Part shown: in pieces, positions 46,866 to 58,609 of the stretch
How positions within the stretch are numbered: position 1 is the first letter of the stretch
Layout: every line of letters begins with the position of its first letter
Source of the DNA: Sweltsa coloradensis
Taxonomy: Eukaryota > Arthropoda > Insecta > Plecoptera > Chloroperlidae
Direction of reading: 5' to 3'
NCBI GenBank assembly: GCA_024449915.1
Contig: JAMZAV010000308.1
Location: 310,001 to 374,000, forward strand
Length of the DNA: 64,000 bases
Program-made: the position numbers and the translations under genes
Notes under the pieces: generated by a model
The model's database searches: none
Seen by the model: only the letters and a program-made list of their open reading frames with translations
What the model was told of the DNA's origin: nothing

Positions 46866-47011
46866 GTAAAAACTGTTTACTACCTTCCTACACTTCATTT
46901 CTCAATGACTTTATGTTCAGATTGATCCTTTGAAATGTAGAGTATGTTTTTCCGGTAACCAAGAATTCCTAAACGTTTCCGATGCGAACATGGGTTTTAC
47001 ATTCATCAAAG

Positions 47012-47147
47012 TTTGTTCTCTAAAAAGTTCAATGAGGCCCTTGCAAACTCCATTTTCAAACCTAATATTGACACTGTGAAGTTGTCACCTCTCTCCAACT
47101 CTCCCTCTTCAATCCATCCCGCCCTTCCATTCACCCCCCCAACTGAG
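47012..47147 (+). CDS. Candidate exon b of the three-exon model
   Basis: Acceptor TTTTACATTCATCAAAG (ends 47011), one completing base, then FSKKFNEALANSIFKPNIDT and a proline/serine-rich end (HPALPFTPPTE) to an excellent donor, ACTGAG|GTAAAT. The intron to exon a would be 146 bases. It ends in phase 0. A LINE-derived origin is possible for the FNEALANSIFKPN part, but I cannot show it. Confidence 0.35.
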
Positions 47148-47574
47148 GTAAATGAAATGCCCTGCCATTGCACGTCCCTCATGCACCTCTGTCTATTTTA
47201 TCGTATTTTACATTGGATAAAAACTTTTAAATGTGTTTGATGTTGTGCTTATATTTTCAAGTAGAACATACAATATTTATTTAAGCACACATAATTTATA
47301 GTCAGTCGCAGCTTAAACACAATCATCCTGGCTGTGTATTTGTATAAGAGGAAGTCTGTAATTTATTGCTAAGTAGGCCTGCACGCATAATTCTTGTCAG
47401 TTAATACTTTGTTCGCAATATTGGAGGATTTAAACATGGATATCAAAATACCCTTGGCTGTGATGAGTAGATCCTTTAAATAACTTATCTCCACGGCACG
47501 GTATCCAATATGGCGGGGAATTATAATCCACAATACAAATGGATTAAACACATTAATAAGTTTCCTATTTTCTG

Positions 47575-47789
47575 ACTGTACACTGAAGGTAGTAAACGTG
47601 AAATGGTGTTAGTGAATTTGTAGCTTTGCTTATATGTTCTAATACAATTATGCATCCCGAGACAATGGATGGAAGAAGTTGAGGATTACAATAAGTTTGA
47701 ACACGAACTAAACGGGATTCGATTCCTTCTCTTTTGTTCCATACGCTTTTGACATGTTCCTCAATTGTATGAGCACCGCAACGGCACAA
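47575..47789 (-). other. Open minus-strand block, doubtful
   Basis: Seventy-four open codons with varied composition (RCGAHTIEEHVKSVWNKREG, then SRLVRVQTYCNPQLLPS). No donor or acceptor convinces me, and it lies in the putative intron of the plus-strand model, so it may be a chance frame or an exon of an opposite gene. Confidence 0.22.
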
Positions 47790-47899
47790 AACGCAAATTA
47801 AAATTAAAGTTTAATATTGGATAAGATAAAAATATCTCATTTAAATAAAATGCTGACGAATTTTTTTCGCCGTTTGCATTATTTTTACAATTCTATATA

Positions 47900-49640
47900 T
47901 TTGAACGCAATCAAACAAATTTTCCAACTCTGTGACTTTTGAAACTTTGTACAAACTCATCGCATATTTCAAACCATCATATCCAACTTCTTATTGACAC
48001 AATTAACCAGTGTTGTTTTTTCATTTTCATATTTAATGGCGTTTTAATGTAGGCAAGCGCGCTTTGAGCACGTGCGACCGAGAGCTATGTCAGCTGTCAG
48101 CTCTGTCTATATGCTCATGCCCGTCAGATAACTCAAGGACACTTTATCGCACACTAGAACGTTCTCCTGCCCTAACACGAACAATATTTGCATGATTGAC
48201 CTTTTGTTTTATCTCTTGTAATTTTACATATTTTTTGTAATACTTGTTAAATTAAATTGTTTCGCCTCAAATAACATAATTGCCATAATAGACACCTAAA
48301 GCAATTAACACAAATGAAAATTAAATTGAGTCATTATATAAACATTTTGTCAAATATGTGTTTTCAAATCAAAACTAATCAATTTTCACCAGACAATTGA
48401 CGTTTCAGACAGTGTTACTCATTTTAAACATATTGATAGCTGGACGATCAGTATAAAATTATCCGCTCAAGTTTACACAAAAGTGAAATGCAAAGTTATA
48501 GGATTTATTAGAATATAGGTCAACTTAAAACTAAATGAATTTGTTATTACAAGAGATGTTCAAGAAGTCAAATCTGCACAACAAATAAAATATGTTTCAC
48601 AACATCCGCTGACGGGTTCTTATTGACGTAATGTCAGCGGAAATGACGATGACGTTTGAATAACAATACCTAATTACCAGATTCCATAAACATGTGGTGA
48701 AATCGGGCTGTAGTGAAATCAAAAGGAATCTTAATTTTTGTTTGGAAGATCGAACAATCGTAAGTCACGATTCAATTGTTGAATATTTGTGAAAATACGA
48801 AAATTAAGCAATTTGAATATGGCTTGAATTAAATAAATAAATTTAATTTGATCATGTTCGAAGTTTGCAATGTTATAAAATAGTGGATACTATAAGTTAT
48901 TTAATAAATCACGAATAAAAATAAGTTAACAAGTACACAAACTTGTATAAGGGAGCAAAGCAGTTTTCATCTGTCCGTCGATGTATGTCCGTCGCGTCTC
49001 ACCGATTCTCTCCTATTGACTTGACCGACTGACTAGTTTTATTGGCATTGCTTTTAAACTGTGGAGATACAAAATGTTTTTTGTGTCCCTGGGGTTAGTT
49101 TTGGGGCCAATCTTCCAGAAAGGTGGAATATCTATATTTTAATCAGCACTTCCACCAGGACGAGTCCAACGCTGAAAAAATCGCGTTAAAAAATGGTTAG
49201 CTTAGGTCACTTCCTTGGGTATTCCTCACTCGTGCGTATCTTAAGAATTGGAAGGTGAATAAGATAATTTTAATTTAATTGTCAACGAGTGTACATCGTT
49301 AATGAGAAAAATCTTCGGTCTAGTTGCCTTGCGGGATCAGAACCCACAATCACAATCACATCAACATATCGTTGATGAAAAAAAACTTTGGTTGCAAGGA
49401 TTAGCAGGATCAGAACCCCGAATCACAAACACATCAACTTTAACAATCAACTGTTTCGCCAAAACTGCACAACGAATCTAGATTTTCTCGTTTTGTGCAG
49501 CCCTATCATCACTGCAACATAGGGCCATTGTGTATTGGGCATGAGATAGTATTTATCTATCCCAGATCTCTCATCACCCCAACAAACCCAGCATCACTTC
49601 TCGTCGAGTGGCCTAGAGTATGGATGGATCACCAACTAGA
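47900..49640. other. No recognisable gene
   Basis: Mostly AT-rich. A local island at about 48050-48140 contains CACGTG (GAGCACGTGCGACC) and repeated CAGCTG/GTCAGCT words. A diverged short tandem repeat of about 70 bp occurs at 49318-49440 (two GGATCAGAACCC blocks). Confidence 0.45.
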
Positions 49641-49716
49641 TTTGTGATTGTCGATTGATGTTGAGTGCTCCATTCATTGCTCGAACCATTGCTTTCTCTA
49701 CTCCACTCCACTCCAG

Positions 49717-49884
49717 TCTACTCTAGGTAGCACGCGCTTACACAAACACACCACCCAACCAGGTTTCAACATTAAACAGTATCAACACCGCAAGGACTCG
49801 AGCGTGGAAATGATGCTAGTGTTGTGGTGTAGTAACGGAACTAACAAAACGGGGGAACTCGATGGATGTGGAAATCAGAACTGA
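49717..49884 (+). CDS. Candidate terminal exon c of the three-exon model
   Basis: A pyrimidine-rich acceptor (CTACTCCACTCCACTCCAG, ends 49716) is followed in phase 0, the phase in which exon b ends, by an open frame to TGA at 49882-49884. It reads STLGSTRLHKHTTQPGFNIK, then HRKDSSVEMMLVLWCSNGTN and GELDGCGNQN. It contains an NGT and an NKT sequon and three cysteines. The intron from exon b would be 2.57 kb. No AATAAA lies close behind the stop, which is a weakness. Confidence 0.35.
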   Translation, partial: STLGSTRLHKHTTQPGFNIKQYQHRKDSSVEMMLVLWCSNGTNKTGELDGCGNQN

Positions 49885-50394
49885 AACTAGATGCTGGTTC
49901 GGATGTGGTTGGTTATTGATACTAGGCCACCCACTGCTTAATAATGTTATAGAGAATTAATCTGTTGATGTGAACCATATATTCCACTGATGTAGCTAGT
50001 ATTTAGGGTGGAAAGGAGTGTTAGTTGAAATTCACAAAGTCCGAATGAAATTAAAGCGAGACACAAATCGAGTCGCAAGTTTGGACCTTGAAGTTTGTAT
50101 CATCTTCATTTGGCAGATATGTTTGCATTGTAACAAAAGAAAATGTTTTTGTATTAGAAAACCCTTCTTTTTAATCCAAACCTAAAACTACCTCACTAGA
50201 TCAAAAAAGCATAAGCAGTTCATCATGGTATGTTTATTAAGTATAGAATAGAGTATAGCTTAACAATATTTGATCAATATTGTTTACGTTTTATATAGAA
50301 CTATGGGACGTAAGCTCGAATCTCGCAAAGTAAATGGCCCATATTTAAAATCCAATAATTGATAATAATGTATAATGCATTATTTTTATTTTTA

Positions 50395-50458
50395 TTTATT
50401 TAAAGTCTATCCTATTCAGTTAAAAAAACTGATTTACAAAGGACAACTAAATAAATAT
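50395..50458 (+). repeat. Hairpin-core interspersed repeat, copy 4 (best preserved)
   Basis: AAAGTCTATCCTATTCAGTT, AAAAAAACTGATTTACAAAG, then GACAACTAAATAAATATAA. AGTT/AACT and TCC/GGA can pair around the A-rich loop. Confidence 0.6.
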
Positions 50459-50784
50459 AATAACATAGATGCAGACACGACAATGAACTGCAGTTAAGTA
50501 AATTTTTGAAATAGTTATAACAAGTTAAAACAATTTTGGTAACAAATTAAAAAAGCATATTATTTTTTGTATGGATTATTGCTGTGCCTTGAAAACCAGA
50601 GCAACAAGTAAAAATTGAAACAAACGAAAAAAACTTGACAATCTCAAAATTAACAATTATTGATTAACTGATATTCAAATGGTGTCAATTCTTGTTTCTA
50701 GTTTCTTTGAAATAAAAGTTTGTGTAAACCATTGTCTTTGATACTACGATATATCTCCCTACCTTAATTGTGTTAAGTATATTA

Positions 50785-51197
50785 CTAGCATGCTTCGCGA
50801 ACGTCTTTTTCCAGTCGCGTTGATGGATGAGTTTTATGGTTGTACAATTTTTATGAGAAATATTTCTTCGATTATCCCTCAAATCTAAACATATATACGT
50901 TTTGAGATTTTGAACGTTCCTATATTGTTTCATCAAGATCGGAGTAGCCGTTTGCTTGGATTCGGGTCAAAGATCACGAAAATAGCCCATTAAAAAAACA
51001 ACGTAAAAGTACAATATTCATAAGAAACATAACTTTGATTGTATCAACAAATTTAGAAAATACAAGTTTAGAGATATCAAAGGTCCCCTTTAATTTTCAT
51101 CGACATTGCATACACCATTTGCCCGGTAGAGAGGAAAATCATCCCAGCTATTTTTCTTGGGGTAAGTGAAATTAAAGTCTTTGCTTCGCACATCCAA
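50785..51197 (-). mobile_element. Helitron-like non-autonomous element, copy D
   Basis: On the minus strand it runs from ATTGGATGTGCGAAGCAAAG to CTCATCCATCAACGCGACTG, GAAAAAGACGTTCGCGAAGC, ATGCTAG. The 3' stem here is AACG/CGTT, with a further TTCGCGAA palindrome. At 413 bp it is the shortest copy and lacks the internal duplications of B and C. Confidence 0.62.
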
Positions 51198-51551
51198 TTA
51201 TGAATAGATAAATAGTACAACGGGAGTTAAAGTAAAATATTCTTCCCCCTCCTTCACAGAGATCTAAAATAGTTATCAACGGTGGCGAGGTTTTTACGTT
51301 GTTGAAGTGAAATTATCTGAATAAAATATTTGGACAGCAACGGAAGATAAACACAAGAAAAGCACACAGGTTAAAAACAAGTTCAGGTTCACTGCACGAG
51401 AAAATTGAATAAACCACAAAACCATTAATAAATTGTTTTAAACCAGGCTTGAAATAGACAAGTAGTACTTAGTATGACTTCAGTGTGCTACACAAATGTA
51501 GAAAAATAATGTTGACATTTTCCAGTTTACTTGCATTAAAGTTTCTACTTA

Positions 51552-51980
51552 GTGAATGCGATGTTCAATATTAGTCACTTGTATTACTACTATCCAGTTA
51601 TACTTAAAAACAAAATTATAATTATCTATATCCATAAGAATATTTTTCAGAATATTAAAGAAATTACACAGCTGTGTTGTGTTTTCTTATCCGTAAACAA
51701 CATTAATGTATACTCAAATATGTGTACATTAAAGACATTGCGTCATTGTCAGTCTGAGGGGATAGTTGGTGCATTGTATACGCAAGAGAGCCTACATATA
51801 TTTTCTAAATGAGTGTTATAATATATTTGCCAATTTAATTATAAGTTACGTCTCCTTGAAAACATTATATTGTTATTTTATTTTAGTAAACAATTAGCAT
51901 AATGGCCGCGACCCGGAAGTCAGGCATATAACCCCCCCCCCCCCCCCCCGAGGGCCCTCTGAGGGGCCGGGCGAGCACTA
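51552..51980. other. No gene; C18 tract and GC palindrome
   Basis: A run of about 18 C residues at 51931-51949 is followed directly by the palindromic GAGGGCCCTCTGAGGGGCC. Surroundings are AT-rich. Confidence 0.6.
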
Positions 51981-52254
51981 CATCACACGATTACTTAATT
52001 GTACAATGTCTCCCCATCCCGTCTTCTACAACCAACGACGTGAAATAAGCTCGCTCCACTTGACGCAGCTTTACAGGTGCTTGTTTCGCACTACATTGCG
52101 TTCACATGTACCTAAGCTAGACTCTTTCAAATATATTCTTTACATCTCAGAGAATTTGTTAAATTGGTATTTTATATAAAACGTTTGTAAAAATGTAAGA
52201 AAAATAATTTACATCATTCAAACTTGAATTATGTCATCATTAAACCAGATCATG

Positions 52255-52474
52255 GAAGTGTAATTGTAGAAAAAAATAGAGAGTGGGGAAAATTGGTGGA
52301 GAAGCAGATGCATGAAGAAGATGAAGATGAAGATGAAAATGAAGATGAAGATGAAGATAAACAGATAGATGAAGATGAAGAAACGTTGAGCCCGGGAAAC
52401 CTCAGCACAAAACTGTTTCGTGTCCTAGATATCTTTATGAAGAACGCCACTCAAACCGACATTGTTGGGAATGA
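52255..52474 (+). CDS. Candidate exon with acidic (GAAGAT)n core, unknown protein
   Basis: An open frame crosses the region. It encodes EKNREWGKLVEKQMHEED, then about 25 acidic residues from GAAGAT hexamers (52315-52380), then ETLSPGNLSTKLFRVLDIFM and a donor, AATGA|GTAAGG, at 52475. The acceptor (ATTAAACCAG) is weak. Acidic tracts occur in many nuclear proteins, but a microsatellite inside a chance frame gives the same picture. The non-repetitive ends are the only support. Confidence 0.27.
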
Positions 52475-53424
52475 GTAAGGGTTATTATTAAGAACAGTTT
52501 AGTGGATACAAACACCTTAATACTAAATTAAAAACAACGTTTTGGAAACTAAGTGACATTCTCCTTCAAGTTAGTAAAGAGGAAAAAATTATAATTACCA
52601 AAACATATCCAAACTAACCAGAAAAAACTATCCAAGGTAGACATAATAATAATATAAAAAATACGGTGATTTTTTAATTGATGAATCAAGGTGATATGAA
52701 ACACGTTAATATTTTTTGAACGAATTTTTTCAGCTAATGACGACTGCTAATGGTTGAAAGTAGTTGCTTGATTAGGTTATAGATGCGTGGAGAGTTGTGA
52801 GGGAATGTGTCTGGGCCATTTTTAGGGTACATTTAAAACATATTACGTATGCTCTTTGTTATGTAGAGAACCTGAAATTATATTTTCAACACCGTTTCTC
52901 GGGTGAATATAATATGTATTCGACAATCTCCCGAACATGAATATTCTTGTATTTAGCGCCGAGCTACCTCTATATTCCCGTCAGAATAATTAGTAGGATA
53001 ATGAACACCTTGGGTTTGGAGCGACTACTGTGCTATCGGTTTCAACTCCCTTGAAGTGAGGCCTATTTAGCTGTTACGCACCAGTTACCTTCATGGCTTG
53101 ACCTGAATACAGCGGGAGCGCTTTGTAGAAACAGGTCAGGATGACCAACCCCACAGCAGTGATATCACCGTGTTCGAAACGTAAATCGACTTGCAAAACC
53201 CACTCACAGCTCTGGCGTGAGATCTGTGAATGGTTCTGTCAGAAATGTCTGGAATGTTTCCCCGTAACATAGATTTACACACTTTACGTTTCCTACGTTT
53301 AAAACGTCGTAAAACGTGGAGTTTCACTGGCTAAGAATGCGTTTACAATAATAATGCTATCTTAAAAAAGTCAAGTTTGTGTCTAATGTTAAAACTTTAA
53401 GTACAATTCAGAAACTAAGAAATC

Positions 53425-53515
53425 CAACCCGGACGGGATTTGAACCTGCGTCACCCACATTCCAGGTAGTAGCCTTACCGATAATACACATTTGGAAGAT
53501 GATCTCAGTGACCCG
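53425..53515 (-). repeat. tRNA-like SINE head
   Basis: On the minus strand a near-perfect B box, CAGGTTCAAATCCCGTCCGG, is preceded by GGCTACTACCTGGAATGTGG and an A-box-like ATTATCGGTAAGG. The distal part looks like a real tRNA 3' half, the proximal part does not. It is probably a SINE head rather than a gene. Confidence 0.45.
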
Positions 53516-54451
53516 CCCATCCAGACAGGATTTTGTTTCCAGTCCAGGATCTACGCAACCATGGTCGAACACTGGTCTAACGCTGTTCAACTAACTAAAC
53601 AGCAGAAATTATCTCACACACAACATTTATCTATGTGTTTCTTATAATAAACAACCTAAACGAAAAGTTGTTATTGGTACATGCTGGAAGTATGCCAATC
53701 TTGAATATGTCGCTGGATTTAAAAAAATTACAAACGGTTAGAAATGTAAATTTTTGTAATTCTGGTTTAGACACAGTTTTATTGCGACCGATGGTCTACA
53801 TGATGTATACATGTTCTTCAAATGAACACACACATGGCTGTGATGCGAGACACAATACTCTTCACTAGCACGTGGAATTCAAAACAAGATATGATGGAAT
53901 ATGCAATTTTGAGAATAAAGGGAAACATAATTTTGAAGGACTTTCTTTAAATATATATATTAAAGAAGATGGCGAAAAGGCCAAATCGTGAAAAGCATAT
54001 TATTAAGTTTATTGTCGTTTTTTTACTCAAATACAGTTTTACCTGTTGCATGGAATATAAATAATTATATTACAGCTTAAAAGAGAGTAAAGGAGTTAAA
54101 TGTTACGCTTGTTAAAAATATGTGCCTATTGTCTAGGGTAAATTTTTGTAGACAAAGTAAGAAATTCAAATTATACTTGAAATTAAAATAAAAAATTGTC
54201 AATCTTTAGCTTTGATGTTTAGACACCAAAAATTGGTAGAATAAATAAACAATTTGTAAGAAACCAGTTCAAGGGGAAACTTGGTCTCAATCGGGCGACA
54301 ATGTAAGGGGTAGATGGAAGTGGGTATTGCAATAGATGGGAAGGATTTTCCAAAGGTTTTGTCAACACTCAATCTCACCATTTGCCGTTTAACTGAGAGA
54401 AATCGTAGAAGAATCTTCAAGTCAGTATTGTTGGAGGAGAGGATTTTACAG

Positions 54452-54669
54452 ACAACCTCCCAAATACGATTTCTTACATGCTAGCACGTACTGGGGGCTC
54501 GATTTTAAATCGTTTACAGGAAAATGTAGATAGAAATCAAAGAGTTGATATTAATTACTCAAATGTGATCAATCAAATGTATTTAATAATCAATTATAAG
54601 GGAAGCTTAATTAGTTGCATTATTAACCAAGAGACTGAGGAAATTCCATTAAGCATGAGAGAGGAAAAG
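54452..54669 (+). CDS. Candidate exon d, unknown protein
   Basis: Acceptor GAGGATTTTACAG (ends 54451), then an open frame reading NLPNTISYMLARTGGSILNR, YSNVINQMYLIINYKGSLIS and ending REEK at donor GAAAAG|GTGATG. It needs one base from a previous exon and ends in phase 0, which fits the block at 55019. No domain recognised. Confidence 0.32.
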
Positions 54670-55018
54670 GTGATGTAATATCACTACTGGTCTGCCAGAA
54701 TTGAAGACCAACAATACTGTGTGGATAAGAAAATAAGAAAATAACTTGAAAGGTCACAATAAGTTTGTGCGAATGATTATGCACTTCAAAGCCCATGGTA
54801 AAAAAATATTACTGTCTTAAAACTTACCATGTCTTTGCGTTATTACGCTCTGCAAGTATTTTATTGTAACAACTGGATTACTTGTCACAACTGTTGATAA
54901 ATACCTTGCAAGCATAGCTTCTACAAATAGATTGGTTGTGGTGTTTTAGAAATGAACCAAGAGCCACAGCGGACGTGTATTTTATGATTACATCAACGCG
55001 TCAAGTGTAGAATTGCAG

Positions 55019-55165
55019 AAACATGAGAAGAAAACTACTCAAAGAATTCCAAAGTTAGATAAGAATGTTATCTCTCTTATTTCAACTATGATAACGAAAA
55101 CGAAACTTTGTAATGAGCACGAAAGGCGGGAAAAGAAACGTGAAGAAATCGTTCCATCCGAACAG
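55019..55165 (+). CDS. Candidate exon e, lysine-rich, unknown protein
   Basis: Acceptor GTGTAGAATTGCAG (ends 55018), then in phase 0 KHEKKTTQRIPKLDKNVISL, CNEHERREKKREEIVPSEQ to donor GAACAG|GTTAGA, also phase 0. The strongly charged end could be a short coiled coil or a nuclear-type basic segment. The intron from exon d would be 349 bases. The next phase-0 exon is not found. Confidence 0.32.
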
Positions 55166-55583
55166 GTTAGATATTTTAAACGAAATCTTATTCTAAAGGA
55201 AGAATGAGCAACAACGTTTTTATCGGGCTTGGCGATCCAATTTACTTTGAATTTACATGTGAAAGCCGAAAGCCTAGGATATGCATTGTCCTTCATGACC
55301 AGCTAAATATACGACTAGAGATGAAAAGAAAAAGTCGAACGCTTAGTACCGCTGTGCATTAAATGTGCACCAAACTCCGGAAACTAAATTCGATACTTGT
55401 CTGATCTACATTACATTTAATTTTCTGGTCTTTTTTTAAACGAAAATTAAATAATGATTTAATATGCTTGAGCATTACGTTTTATTGTATTGAGTTCTCT
55501 AAAATAATTACGTTTTCTCGTCATCGAGAAGTAATGTTTAGATTGAGGATTACGAGAAATATGTTGGTCTTGTTTCCTAAAAG

Positions 55584-55751
55584 CTGTCTCTAATTTGTAT
55601 TGGCGTAATTATGATTTACTAATACAATCATTAAAATATCTTTATGAAATATCAAGCACGGATTTCCAAGGTGGTGACAAACAATTTGATTTGATTGATT
55701 TTATATTATTTGACTGTTTCAATTTGTGCCCATACAACACAGAGTTGACGG
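55584..55751 (+). CDS. Candidate symmetric internal exon, unknown protein
   Basis: Acceptor TTGTTTCCTAAAAG, 168 open bases starting and ending in phase 1, donor ACGG|GTAAAC. It reads LYWRNYDLLIQSLKYLYEIS, then FDLIDFILFDCFNLCPYNT. The phase does not fit exon e directly, so another exon would have to lie between them or the blocks are unrelated. Confidence 0.27.
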
Positions 55752-55929
55752 GTAAACGTCGTAAAAAAAAATTTATTTAATGCTTTGTTTTCACATAACG
55801 ATAAGACAGCCGTAAATATTATATCGCCGTATGAAGCATAAACGCACGGGCTATAACATATTATGTAATTTTAATTCAATGAATAATGTATTTTGATTAT
55901 GATTACCAAATTCAGTATAGGATAATGTA

Positions 55930-56260
55930 CGTTGTGTTTTACAGCACATTGGATTAGTCCTGATGTCTGCAAGCTCGTACGTACCGGTGACCGCGGACCT
56001 TGTTGGAGCTTTGAGCCCGTGTAATCAATGATCTTGCATCATTGACTTGACAAAGCTCGTCCATTCATGACGGTCTTTGCCCGCTAGGCCCTCGTTCAAA
56101 TCTCTACCTTCCTGCATTTCATCTCACTCACAATCTCGCCTAATCTTTCACATAATTCTTGTTGATAATAGCCATCGCTCATCGCCCCCCCCCCCTGATT
56201 TGTCTTCCCACCATCCTCCCTATTTATAATCCTCTACACCCTTCTTTTTAATCATCATTA
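55930..56260 (+). repeat. Possible tRNA-like element with pyrimidine-rich tail
   Basis: GCCCTCGTTCAAATCTC at about 56088 resembles a B box. The following 140 bp are C/T-rich, including a C run at 56186-56194. The A box is not convincing. Confidence 0.25.
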
Positions 56261-56479
56261 ATCTCGGATGCCCATCTGTACAACTATTAACCTTGTTGCA
56301 TGGTTTCGAGTTGAACAACCAACCAAGGATCAAGGTTTGATGGGAAGGCATCGAATAATTACTTGTTGCTTTGAAATGTATACCGAATTAAACACGACAA
56401 AACGCAATTTCCGAAACAAAGAAAGTCATCATCAAAAATTGATGTGGGTTTACACATGTACCATTGTGTAGAACGTTCT

Positions 56480-58300
56480 AAACTTTGACTTAATTTCTTA
56501 TATTAATTCATTATCACGACCGCAGGGATGTAAGATTCAAGTTCCGCAAATATCAAGTAGTTCACTCTCGCCAAATGACTCGAGAGGGGAAATGGGTTTA
56601 CTACTAGTTGTTTCTTTCACAATACACGTTTGCGCAGTCTATGCTTCATAACTTCAGCTTTTAGCTTGATTGATGTTCTGTGTTTTTACACTTGGGTTTG
56701 TTGGCCGACATTTGTCAAGGAAATAAATAATGGCATGAAAGTAAATCAATATATTTTCTATGAAACATTTACATGAAATGGCTAAAGTAAACACTAATCA
56801 AGCAAAAGGCGATGATAAGCGGAAGCAATTTTATCACCAAATCAAATAAGGCAAGTTGTTGCTTCGACTCGAGTTGAAATAGGGCTTCAACCTTTACGAA
56901 CGTCAATCCGGAAACTATAACCAAACTAACTTAATAAACTAAATTAAACCAACTATATATACAGCTTTGCATTCCAGTCGAGTCTAAATTGTCGATTGTT
57001 TGTTCGCATTATTATATTTTGGTTAACCCATTAAGGTTTGGAACTAGAATTTTTCTCTTAATATTAAGCTGAATTTTACAATTTCAAAATTGTCCCCAAT
57101 TGTTCTTGTAATTTTAGTTTATTTAACATCAGGACTCGATTGAATTTTTATGTTTTAAATGTGTCTAGACTATAACCAGAACAATAAATATTTTATACGC
57201 ACTATTTCGTTCAGCATAATGTTAACCCTACGACTTTACAGCACTTTGTATGATTAAAAGTATAGATTTCCAATCGAGGTTTTGGACGAAAATACATTTC
57301 ATCTAAATAAATATGTGCATTCCGCGATTGATGTGTACATAGTTAGTGTACACTTAATAAAGTGGTTTTGTGGTTCATTTAAACAATCATTAATCTCAAT
57401 CTACTGATCTGATTATTTAATGAACGTGTTTAAAATCCCGCATATATGGATTTTGTGATTCTCAATTGTAAAGAAAACTGACAGCTATCTTGAAAATAGA
57501 TGAAAATACCACCTCCTTAAACAACGGTTGAAGAATCAACTGTAATATCCAACACTTGTCGATCAGTATTCCACGTCGCATTGCATTTTCTGTGCAGCTG
57601 GCCGAAGCTGAGAACCCTTGTTATTACAAATCTGTTTGTTTTCTGTAATCCGTTTCCTCCCCGGGTTCGACTTATCGAAGTTGGGATAAGAGGCATTCAT
57701 CGTAAATCCTCTATCATCGCAGCATAATCTGACGCTTGACAATAATGAGCAAAAATGACATGGTTCAACGCATTTTAAACTCGTAAACATTAACTAAAAT
57801 TATGTTAAATATTAAGCAAACAGGTTAATTGTTTGGATTTAATATCAGAAACCGTAAGTAATTTTGATAGTTTTTTATGTCAAATATTAATAATGGCTTG
57901 TACAACACTCACAAATTTGAGAAGGTTCCAACGCCAACAGAGTTTTTTTTTTAAATATTGTGTAAACTTGTTAAATCCCACTAGATGGATGGGCGCGTGT
58001 TGAAGACAATGACAAAAGTTTTAATGGGCAAAGGTTTCTAATTAAATGGCATAACAATTTGAAAATTTCCGGAGACAAATTGCATTATGTATAATCCACG
58101 TTAAGGGAGACGTGATAAAGCCAAGCTAATTTTAAACTACTATTAATTTTAAATTTTGGAATTACAAACCAGCTAAGAATCTAATTTGTTTTTTGAGTAT
58201 ATTTATAAAGAATACATTTCTTAGTCCAGTAAAGTAGAGTTTCGTTTGCTTTAGTTTCTAAGACGCTTGGTCTGTCTTCTCAAACTAGAGTATCAACTTA
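56480..58300. other. No firm gene
   Basis: AT-rich. A minus-strand frame at 57563-57790 is open for 75 codons with eight cysteines, but no splice signal or start that I trust. Confidence 0.4.
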
Positions 58301-58381
58301 TAATGTACTCTGCCAATTGACAGCCTGCTGCGCAAATACTTTTAGTACGTTACGTATAGATTATATGTCAAGTCAACACAA

Positions 58382-58563
58382 TTACTTGAAACACACACAG
58401 ACTGCTAGAGTATTATCCAAATAAGGATCGAGGTTTTTAATTAACAGATTGTCAAAGAAAGATTCAAATTCACTCTTGGTGTAGGTGTCGAGTTGAAAGA
58501 ATTGTCCCTTGGGATTGTAACAGCTCCGCCTCCTGTCTTTAATGATCTCCAAAAACTTTCGGC
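58382..58563 (-). CDS. Candidate terminal exon, unknown protein
   Basis: On the minus strand a long pyrimidine tract (TTTTGTTTTCTTGAACTTAT, then TTTTTCAAAAAG) precedes an open frame reading RKFLEIIKDRRRSCYNPKGQ, LDTYTKSEFESFFDNLLIKN and ending LAVCVCFK before TAA. Synonymous positions vary freely and charged and aromatic residues are well mixed, so this is one of the more protein-like frames in the window. It starts one base into a codon. If the TAA is not used, a donor-like CAA|GTAATT overlaps it. Family not recognised. Confidence 0.38.
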
Positions 58564-58609
58564 CTTTTTGAAAAATAAGTTCAAGAAAACAAAACATCAA
58601 ATGGACGAA

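Noticed and set aside
52250..52450. Minus-strand poly-serine ORF
   Set aside because: Reverse reading of the GAAGAT hexamer repeat.
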